Shown here piece after piece: positions 55,421 through 64,000 of a DNA stretch of 64,000 bases. Source of the stretch: Ischnura elegans. Taxonomy: Eukaryota; Arthropoda; Insecta; Odonata; Coenagrionidae. Where the stretch lies: NCBI RefSeq assembly GCF_921293095.1, contig NC_060246.1:109658941-109722940 (forward strand). The letters are read 5' to 3'. Each line of letters opens with the position of its first letter. The stretch's first letter is position 1. The notes beneath the pieces are model-generated. The model was not told the origin of the DNA. It ran no database searches and saw nothing but the letters and a program-made list of their open reading frames with translations. A program made the translations under genes and the position numbers.

Positions 55421-56189
55421 ACTTCTGGACTCGATCTTAAGAGTTATATTCCATTATGTCCGTGCCATCGTGACTTGTAACAGGTGCAAATGTAGTTAAC
55501 TCGTTCCATTAATCACCAGCGCGTCTTTAACACCGATTTCTCAAACGCTGCCTCTCTTCCCCGCTCTATTCCGATAAATCTTTCTCATAGTCACCCTTAT
55601 TTTCCTTGTTAACACGCTTCTCACGTTAGAAACCTACAGACATTTGTCTTTTCTGAGGTAGGAACATGAATGCTTCTATATTTTATTTCCGTGGAAGTTA
55701 GAAGGGGGAGTCTAATTGGCTACTAATCTCTTCTCTGGGAGTTACGTTGCGGACTGGTGGCTACTCTATCCGTTAATAATTAAAAGTCTGTCCTAATAAG
55801 TCAATAAAAATTAATCATTCAGCAAAGTATCATCTAATATTTTTAAATAAAAATCGCTTCGGAAGATTCTTTAACAAAACGGAGATTCAAATTCTTCCTT
55901 CCCCGAGGAAAGCTGCATACGGCCTTAGCTACTAACACACAGTGCAACGTATTTAATAAACATTGTTAATAATCATTTAGCTTATCCACCATAGAATTAT
56001 AATACATCGACAGCGTCTCAGAAAGTGAAAATATAGACGACAAATACCTATATAAATTTTGATACAGTGAGTAAGTAATGAGTATAGTGCGAATATATTT
56101 GCGTAATTTTTCGAAATGTTTGTGTCTTCGCATCTTTAATTTGACGGTTTTTCCATGTTTTCTATACAGGTAAATTCTTGTTGTAAAAA
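55421..56189. other. non-coding, AT-rich
   Basis: No repeat or coding feature recognised. It would hold the 3' UTR if the preceding exon is real. Confidence 0.4.
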
Positions 56190-56190
56190 A

Positions 56191-56246
56191 TTATAAATTC
56201 TAAGTAATGTGTATTATAAATTCTAAATAATGTGTATTATAAATTC
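56191..56246 (+). repeat. 23-bp tandem repeat, 2.4 copies
   Basis: TTATAAATTCTAAGTAATGT plus GTA starts at 56191. It repeats at 56214 with one change (G to A) and partially at 56237. Short AT-rich minisatellite. Confidence 0.9.
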
Positions 56247-56289
56247 AATTTTCACAAAATAGCATCCTTAGAACTAGCGTCTGCTTTAC

Positions 56290-58170
56290 CATAGCGATTG
56301 CAGCTTCGGAATGCGAAATTAAGAAATTTCTGACAAAATATTGTTAATTTATCGCTTTCAAATACAATATACATTTTAAGAAATTAAATTTAAGAAAGAT
56401 TTCTTTTTAAATTTCGTAAAATAGTCGTCATTGCATAAAAGACGAAAATTTTGTTTTTAATTTTTGAAATTAAATATTAGGTTCAACCCCGATAGCCTAT
56501 GTAAAACACCTGCGGAGCCTCACATTATAGTAGTTTGTGCCTACTTGACAAATTCTTAACTAAAGGTCGATGCACTGAGTGAATGTAGACTTATTTTAAA
56601 ACGTTGCTTTGTTGTCATTGCGGATTTTACTTCATACCTTTGCTTGGAGGCGTTTTGCAAAATTCCATAAATTACTTTAACATAATACGTTTGAAAATCA
56701 TACCATGTCGCTCCAAGGTATAGTTTCTGCTTTAATACAACGACTAAATTTCAGAATGCAAAATTAAGAATTTTCGTTGACATAACGATATTGTATTCAT
56801 TTCTAAGAAATCATTAAGGATAAAAAAAGAAACGCTTTGTTCTGCGTGCCGATCTTATGGCAGGTTTTTAGCATCCACTGAATAGCTATCTGAGAATTCA
56901 TTAATATTAACTTCATAAAAGAAAAACTTTTTCATTAAAAATGTTGTTACACCCGCTTCTAAAATTACATTTTTGAGTCACGAGAATTTAAAATTATCTC
57001 CCGGAAGAAAACAAAACTACTAGATATTAATGTGATGCTTCCTGCGAGAAGGAAGTTGGGTAAAATTATCTTTGTAATTTGTTAAAAACATTCAAAACCA
57101 TTCAATGTCCCTGTGATTCAAGTTAGTGGGAATGTGGTTCATATCTTTCGACATAAGGTTATTTTATCAGTTTCGAAGAAATTGTAAGGAATGAATTTGA
57201 AGAAAGTTTTGTTGAGCGTTCTAAACTCCGAACAGATTTTTTTCTTCCACAGAATAACTATCAAAGAATTCATTAATATTAATTTTTATCTTAGAAAACA
57301 TTCATTGCTTTGATTAAAAGTTTCTTAACACGCGCCTCTTGCATTACATTTTTGCGTCTCATGAGAACTCAAAATTAACTTCTGAAAATGGAAAACCAAC
57401 TACCATGGCTTAATGAAATTTTGGGAGGCTGACAAAAGTTTCTTTCCTTTCATTATTTGCTAAAATATCCATGACCTCCATGTCCCTGGTCTACAAGTTT
57501 GGTGGAAATGTGTTTCAAACCTTTATGACTTGAGTTTGGACAGTACGTGTTAATTTACTTCTACGCTGTTTGTAAGTGACATCTTGCATTGACTTGGCAG
57601 CAAGAGAATTTAATTTCCGCCGCCAGCACAGGCGTCTCTCGAATTTTAGAGATTTGATAAACGAAGGAGAAATGACATGTTCGAGACAAATGTTGGCGCA
57701 AGGAGCTAATGATTACTTGACGATTACCAAAAACGTGCGTAGTTTCAAAGCAACGTAACGACGCTGAATTCTATATCACTTAGGAATGCGATGCGTGAGA
57801 AGTTTTGAGAGATTTTCACGTGATATGTTTATGTTAATCGGAGGTTGCAAAGGCTCAGATTTTTACTCTTGCAGGAATTCCCCATTTGCAAGAACTTCCT
57901 TTGCTGAGTCAGAACGACAAATAACCAAAGGAAACCAAATATCAATTTAACTGTCTGGAATTTGTGCCGATTCTGGATAAATTTACCAAATATTAATACC
58001 ACACTTTTTGCGCTTGGAGTCGGAAGAAAAATTATCTTTGGAATTCGTTAAAAACATTTATAGCCATATAATATTGGGAAATAGAAATCTAAGAGAAATC
58101 GAAATTTGCTGGGAAGTATCAAATTTCCAGAGTTGCGAAATTTCAGCAACTACCAGTAACAATGACCATA
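56290..58170 (+). repeat. array of about four diverged tandem units
   Basis: Units recur in direct orientation with a period near 400 bp. Shared marks: GGAATGCGAAATTAAGAAATT / AGAATGCAAAATTAAGAATT (56310, 56755); AGAATTCATTAATATTAA (56893, 57265); CTTCTAAAATTACATTTTTGAGTC / CTCTTGCATTACATTTTTGCGTC (56958, 57337); AAAATTATCTTTGTAATTTGTTAAAAACAT / AAAATTATCTTTGGAATTCGTTAAAAACAT (57062, 58030). Copies are strongly diverged and have no common open frame. The period and boundaries are approximate. Confidence 0.7.
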
Positions 58171-58629
58171 TCCATGGAAAGATAAGTTCTGCAGTGATTT
58201 TATGCCTGAAATTGCATAATTTTCAGCATATGAACTGAGAAGCAAGAAAAAGTGCATGGTGCAAAGTGACGGATGACGAACATAAATTGTCAGAAACAGG
58301 AGAGCGAGTAGTGGAGGTTGACTAATGTTTTACTTAGTACTCCCCGGAGTACTGCTTTGTTATATCGTAATGGCGCTATTGAAGCAGAATATTGTTACGT
58401 CACGGCCCACAACGCGAATCGCACGTTAAAAGGGTGGGTTCTCGCATGGTGTCGGGAAGCGAATAATCGCACGAAATTATTTAAATTTTTTGCCAAATTT
58501 TATTTCCCTTGAAATTCTCAAGGAAACAGTAAAATGAAAAAAAAACATCAAGTAATAATGAACTTTTGCGTCTAGAATAGCCAAAATTAGGATAATACCA
58601 AAGTCTCGGGAGGGAGAGAAGCTGCTGGT
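58171..58629. other. non-coding spacer
   Basis: Sequence between the tandem array and the SINE-like head. Nothing recognised. Confidence 0.4.
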
Positions 58630-58701
58630 GATGGCACAGGTGGATATCAAGGAACTTAGGCCGCACGGATCATACGGCCCGCGCTTCGATTCCCGCCGAC
58701 G
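58630..58701 (+). repeat. tRNA-like SINE head
   Basis: TGGCACAGGTGG at 58632-58643 matches the Pol III A box at 11 of 12 positions. GCTTCGATTCC at 58683-58693 matches the B box at 10 of 11. The spacing is tRNA-like. The T-arm and acceptor stem do not pair as in a working tRNA, so a tRNA-derived SINE is the better reading. The DNA transposon starts just after the B box and probably interrupts it. Confidence 0.45.
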
Positions 58702-58920
58702 CACAGTAGGCTGAAATCGAAAAAAGCTGGACAAAACCTCAAAATCGATTTTTCTGATTGCGGAATTTGAAACTTTGCACAGTTGTAGTCAATATATTAG
58801 TGCATTGGAGCTGCCGCGGACTTGACGGCAAAACATCGATTTTTATTTTACTTGTTGCTAACGGACGTTGTTGATTTTTTGGGATGGGCACTCTAAAACG
58901 TTTATTGCAACTTTAACATA

Positions 58921-59030
58921 AATATCTTGAGGTAACTCGGCGATCCTTTTTTTATAATCGTACATGAACACAAAATTTCGACGATAAAAAGGGTCCACCA
59001 TTTTGTATCGTATTGACGATAAATATCGCA
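58921..59030 (+). repeat. internal direct repeat of the 58.7-kb transposon, copy 1
   Basis: AATATCTTGAGGTAACTCGG, a CGATCC block, then CACAAAATTTCGACGA and CCATTTTGTATCGTAT recur at 59283-59393 in the same orientation with scattered changes. Confidence 0.9.
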
Positions 59031-59282
59031 AGAAAGTGAAGAAATTATGTTGTATGAAATGGAAATCAAATGTGGTACTAATATATTATAGCTTGTATAC
59101 AATTAATCTGCTTTTAAAGATTCAAGGCCTAACATCTCTCGAGTACGATATTCCCCGTAGCCAACAGCGAGCTGCGAACTGTGCCGCACGTCCGAAAAAT
59201 CGATCTTAATTTCGGCGTCGCAGGTGGTCGCAGCTGTCCTTCTGGTATCACACTCTATATGTTTTTTTTGTATAAGCGGTGT

Positions 59283-59393
59283 AAATATCTCGAGGTAACT
59301 CGGTGATCCTTTTTTTATATTCCTACACGAACACAAAATTTCGACGAAAAACAGGGTCCGCCATTTTGTATCGTATCGGCCAAAAATAATACA
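59283..59393 (+). repeat. internal direct repeat of the 58.7-kb transposon, copy 2
   Basis: Second copy of 58921-59030, 362 bp further on. Differences are about one in eight bases by eye. It suggests internal tandem duplication of a segment of about 360 bp, later diverged. Confidence 0.9.
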
Positions 59394-59716
59394 ACGCGTC
59401 GTGAAAGTTGCAAAGCATTAACAATAATAAACCGCATAATAATATTGCAAATCTTTGTTTATTTTTTGACTTATTACAGAAGGTGTGGCATTAGTTTTCA
59501 CATGCTGAATTTCGAAAAAAATTCAATGAGGGCAATTTTTGCGAAATTTGTTCAATTTGAGAAATAATTTGTTCAAAAATTTACCCATGAAAAACGATTT
59601 GTGTCAAAATATACACTAATGTATTGAAAACAACTGTGCAAAGTTTCAAATTCCGCACTCAAAGAAATCGATTTTGAGGTTTTGTCCAGCTTTTTTCGAT
59701 TTCAGCCCACTGTGCG

Positions 59717-62700
59717 ATGGCTACATTGTGACTAATGACGAGAGACGAGTGACCAGTGACTGAGTATAAGCAACTGAGTGCCATAGTGTCTTCACTGTGC
59801 CATTATATGGGGATGGTTGAAAAAGGATATTGACGACAAAAAGGAATAGGAAAAGTAAGGTTTAGTCGTTTTTTAAATTGAAGAGTAAAGATTCCGAGGC
59901 ATAGTTTAACATTGCTGGCTATTCTGAGACGTCACACAACAATATATTTATGCATATTTTGGGAATGGAAATCTTCCATTTCCGGATCGCTACAATATGA
60001 TAGAGCTTTACGTCAGAAATAAGAACTATCCAATCCCATGCATTCTAATCGTGTGGCCATGAAAAAGGTATTCTCGTTACCAATAACTACACCTTGACCT
60101 GTCAGCAACCCCAATGCTTTGAATAGTTACCCTCCGCTACCTCCATGAATGGCAACGCATCTATCATGAACATGCAAGTAGTATAAATGCGATCATCAAA
60201 TCGTAGGTAAGGGCTTGAAATGTTATAAAAGAAATCACATTTTTATAATATTGAAAGGTGTTTTTCCATTATACGTAATCATATGAAGTAGAATGGAGCA
60301 CTTCTATGCACATTTATACCATTAATATACGCCAATTTCTAATAACTTTTCTTGTTATTTTAAACGATTAAATGCCTCCAACGTAATTTAAATAAGACAG
60401 TCATTCCCAGGTATAATACACGCTACTTCCGAGGGTCGTTTTAAATCGCGAGAAAGTCATTCATCTTTCTAGTAGCCTGAGCTTCTAATCCATAGCATTA
60501 TAAATATATCAAGATCCGCGGTAAAAACTGTAACTACCCATAAAACAACACTTTTTTATACATTTATTTTAATTTTATTTTCCCTTCTGAGGTAGTTAAT
60601 AATTTCATTTACGTGTCATGCGTGTCATTTAATGCCTTTACAGAACTCTCCATAAGAACTGCCGTCCTAATATCTCACCTTTAAGATAGCGTGTGTTAAG
60701 GCAAGTCCTCATTTCCCTCCTTAACCCCGACAACAACCTACAGGGATCGCTCACCCTCCCTCCCATGCCAATGTGCTACGCTGCCGTCCGATGGACCATT
60801 TTCTCATTGAGAGGGAGCCACATTCACTGCTATTGAAGGGGGTGTGTTGGGCATTTCCCCGCCTATCCTGGCCCCTCACCATCAGCGCCCCAAGGAGATG
60901 CTTTGGTTTGCGAGGGATGAAATCACGGTCACCGGCTGAAAGCGGGCAGAGTGGGTATTATGCCGCAGTTGATAAGAGACCACCGCGGACGCGCTCTCAT
61001 TCATTAGGCCCACAATGGCCTGCGTCCCTCGCCGAAGTAGCAAGGGCAGATTGGGAGGAATGGGAGGAGAGAACGGCAGGATTTGAGGAAAAGGCGCGGT
61101 GTGTTAACTGATGAGAAAAAAAAATAACCGGAGTATCGGCCATGGAAGCGGATGTACCTATTAATGAAAGAACGAGGATGGTTCCACTAACAATCACACG
61201 TCGCGACGGATCTTTTTTCACTCCCGTTTCGTATTTTTTTTCGTCAAAAACATTTTGTCGTCGTATGGACCGCACTCTCATTAGCGGTTGTCTCAAAATA
61301 CGGATCAGGAGAGAGAGAGAGAGAGAGGACTTCGCATTGAGCGAGTTTCGCTATCCAAATTTCGACCGCTAAGAATTAGACGGTGAACCAAGAATAAATT
61401 TTTACTAAGCACGACCGAGGAGTAATTCAATGCATAAATGCATAAAGCTGATATTTTACTTGCCAAAACTTCATCCATCGCACTTGTGATTAGTCTAGTT
61501 TAAATCTCAATTCGTTGTCGGGTTTTCACAAATCTCCCCAAATATTGAAACGAAAGTGGTTCTACTTGAGGAACTTGTTTTACTCCAGAAAATAAATGCG
61601 AGATAAATAATAATAATTAAGAAGTTGAAATCCTGGTGTTAAAGGAGCATCCTTATGCTTTCAACTAATAGGAAAAATTGACAATCGGAAATATATTCTC
61701 TCTTTCTTAGTTCTTTTTCATCAATTACCTTTCGTGAAAATTAAAATAAGATTTATTATCACCGTAATCAGTGGGCTAAGAACGAAGTAATACAGATTGA
61801 TTATGGTATTTTGGTAGACTGGAGTGTCTCGAGTTCTGAAATATGACCAGTTTCTTCACGTCTTTACCTTATTCCAGTTTACCCTCTGCATATGCTTATG
61901 ACACACTTAAGTGATAAATGCTACAGGAGCATACAAACTTCCTCGATCATGCGTTCTATTAAATTCAATGTTATCAATGCTATTTTTCACGATTATAAAT
62001 ATTATATGTGGTAAGTATGGAGAATTAATGGATGGCTTGCACCTTATTGTCGCGCCACGGATGTTTTTAAAAGCAGATTGGAGTGCGCGATAAGTGGCAA
62101 CAAAGTAGCCTAAACGGGACAGACTAGTGCCTCCTATGAGTAGTCCCCTGGAGTAAAAACTTTGATGTACCATTCCAATGGGTGTTTTGCTTGACTAAAA
62201 GTTTCCTTCCCAAAATACGTAAATGCCTGGGACCAATGTAAATATTACCTCACACCCTATTTCATATCATTTTTTCATGCTCTTCTCTAACACCGGTGCT
62301 CTCTTCTTGAAGTGTCTGTCTCTAGAGATCTTTCGGTTTTACGCCCGAAGGACCTCAGTCATTTGCCGCATTCTCACGGACCTCCCTGCCTTATTCTTCA
62401 GCCACTTTTATTTATGACCACCTTGCATCAACGGTAACAAAAACATGGTTACCTTCATAGTAGCGGGTCTTAGTGAGTTCAGATCCCTGCAGCGCCGAGT
62501 TTTAACCGCAAGGACATAAACGCATGCTTCAAACTGCGGATAAAAGCCCCGGCCCTGATTGGTCCAGAGCCCACGATCCCCAAGGGAGAGGTGGGCTTGT
62601 GTGTGTGGCGAACATGAGGGGCGGAACGAAGGACCAAAATCCTCTCCGGCGCCAAGTGCTTGACGAACAAAGGTTTTAAGGATTGCGCAGGGGCTTACAA

Positions 62701-64000
62701 TTAAGGAGGGAACGTGTGTCCATGGGATTAAACGCGTAAGTAAGGCCAATGGGGGAAGTGGTGCCAGTAAGTAGCTTAGGGATGACGTTAGTGGTGAGGA
62801 TAAATTCTCTCTATTGACTGCTTAAGGGAAGGGGAATGTGCTAATATTTTGCGCCCGCTCAGGACAGGAAAAGATGAACTGGAGCCCTCCGAAGAGGAGT
62901 CAAACTTCACGCGAATGGTGGTTGATCACTTTTAGTGGTAAAGGGTAGGGAGTCATGAAAATTTAGAGGTAATACCGTGTCCCCATATCAAACGGGGTGC
63001 AATTGCACGCTAATGCTCTCATAATAATAACTTTTGATAATAAATGCGACCGCTCGTCACCTATAACACAGGCTTAAGAGAATTCATCACTAACGCTCAA
63101 TCGGTCATTTGTCTTTTTATTATTATTTTCCTGACGCATTAATGACGAATTTAAATATTACGTCATCGTCTTAAACTTTTCAGGGGAATAGAAGATTCAT
63201 TTCAACTACAACCATAATGAATGAAAAAATATGAAAATTATGCTACAGTAAAAATGCTGCCGTAAAATTTCATTTTGATTACTAATTGTAAGGCTCAATT
63301 GTTTACACCTTTCGAATTTAATGTTGATAGGTTGATAGCGAACGTTATAACTGATGAAAATATAATAATATCCAGATCTGATAAGACCGGTTGTGCAGGA
63401 AGCTTTTAAATGTCCAGGTGATGGCATTTATCCTAAAAATACATATGAGAAATATGTAAAATCAACCAATCTCTGAAAAAATACTAAATTCATTGTAAAC
63501 CTAACTAACAAAAAAAATTGTTGGTTCGAAATCATCATCGATGCAGATTTTTCATTTTTACATCTCTTTAAAGAATTTTTCTCAGACAAAGTCGATGAAC
63601 TTCGCAGCAAAGAGCCTGATTAGTGAACGGAAAGGTCTTTGGAGAACAAAATGGTCGGACTCGAATAAGAAAAAATGTAAAAAAAAATTATATGTTTGCA
63701 ATTAATACAGAGACCTCGACTTTAAAATAATGGCCGGGGACTTTAATAGGCAATTCCATTAATTGGGCCTACGACGCTATTCCTTTGTGCGTGAACCTAT
63801 TTATGGTCTGGAAATCTGGAAGGGTGAGATAACTTGGGGAAAAGTTTTGGGAGAGGAAAAGATTAATGTCGACGGAGTGGGTAAACGGGCGAGTTTTAGT
63901 TGAACTTATTTAAAAATTTTCATCCATTTCCTCTCTGACTTCAGAAAGAACCGTTTCCTTTCAGTGGACCGCATTCATTCTTCCCGACTCCCCTCTTCAG
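59717..64000. other. non-coding, no gene recognised
   Basis: AT-rich DNA with a GC-richer section at 60770-61110. Its 112-codon plus-strand frame has no recognised domain. A (GA)n run lies at 61310-61327. A GC-richer stretch at 62480-62760 has frames in two minus-strand phases, and a B-box-like GTTCAGATCCC near 62478 lacks an A box. None is supported as a gene. Confidence 0.45.

Larger units (their letters stand above)
58702..59714. mobile_element. DNA transposon (non-autonomous) with 102-bp inverted repeats
   Basis: CACAGTAGGCTGAAATCG at 58702 is the inverted match of the end at 59714 (CGATTTCAGCCCACTGTG). Similarity continues for about 102 bp (58702-58803 and 59613-59714). The flanking dinucleotide is CG on both sides, a possible 2-bp target duplication. 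CACAGT...ACTGTG ends recall CACTA/Chapaev-type elements, but there is no transposase to confirm this. Inside are two direct repeats of about 110 bp and no convincing gene. Total length is 1013 bp. Confidence 0.85.

Noticed and set aside
58630..58701. Functional tRNA gene
   Set aside because: A and B boxes are present, but the T-arm and acceptor stem do not pair and there is no sensible anticodon arm.
60773..61111. 112-codon frame as a host gene
   Set aside because: No family recognised and an overlapping minus-strand frame of similar quality. GC content alone explains its length.
1..64000. CRISPR arrays, bacterial operons or plasmid features
   Set aside because: None seen. Introns, LINEs, hAT and Gypsy elements show that this is animal nuclear DNA.

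Overview
This window looks like intergenic or intronic DNA from an arthropod, probably an insect. It is AT-rich and eukaryotic: short GT-AG introns, Ty3/Gypsy, hAT and RTE/CR1-type elements, tRNA-like SINE heads and many long pyrimidine-rich tracts. I recognise no complete host gene. Two short stretches (about 28.4-28.8 kb on the minus strand and 55.3-55.4 kb on the plus strand) read like possible host exons. Almost everything else that can be named is a mobile element.

Layout. 1-4426: 3' part of a Gypsy LTR retrotransposon with an uninterrupted Gag-Pol frame, a polypurine tract and a 248-bp 3' LTR. 7.15-7.69 kb: 3' end of a CR1/Jockey-like LINE. 8.05-8.85 kb: two palindromic insertions (a, b). 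10.98-11.32 kb: a tRNA-like SINE head and a tiny inverted-repeat element. 13.27-13.89 kb: palindromic insertion c. 17-29 kb: non-coding DNA with three diverged local duplications. 37.26-37.65 kb: palindromic insertion d. 42.16-47.77 kb: a near full-length RTE-like LINE with a 12-bp target duplication, split by a 2635-bp DNA transposon with an 8-bp target duplication, about 370-bp inverted repeats and a decayed, unusual transposase-like gene. 48.67-49.10 kb: palindromic insertion e. 50.35-54.32 kb: a hAT transposon with a perfect 8-bp target duplication, matching ends and a five-exon transposase frame that splices to 719 codons without a stop. 56.2-58.2 kb: a diverged tandem array. 58.70-59.71 kb: an inverted-repeat DNA transposon next to a tRNA-like SINE head.

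Most interesting signal. The five palindromic insertions (a-e), plus two probable single-arm relics, have arms that are largely unrelated in sequence. They share one short architecture: C-Y-TGA-rich block, a small stem-loop whose paired bases change together between copies, then GAAACGTY or a close variant. It is oriented the same way in both arms. Four of the five are flanked by 11-15 bp direct repeats, as expected of target-primed insertion. In three copies the two blocks match the conserved core of the hammerhead ribozyme (CUGANGA ... GAAA), although stem III is essentially missing. This looks like a family of non-autonomous, RNA-mobilised fold-back elements built around a hammerhead-like core.

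How the parts relate. The nested order LINE first, DNA transposon second can be read from the target duplications. The hAT element is the youngest-looking insertion and may still encode working transposase. The Gypsy element may also be young. The LINE fragments and the transposase inside the LINE are broken.
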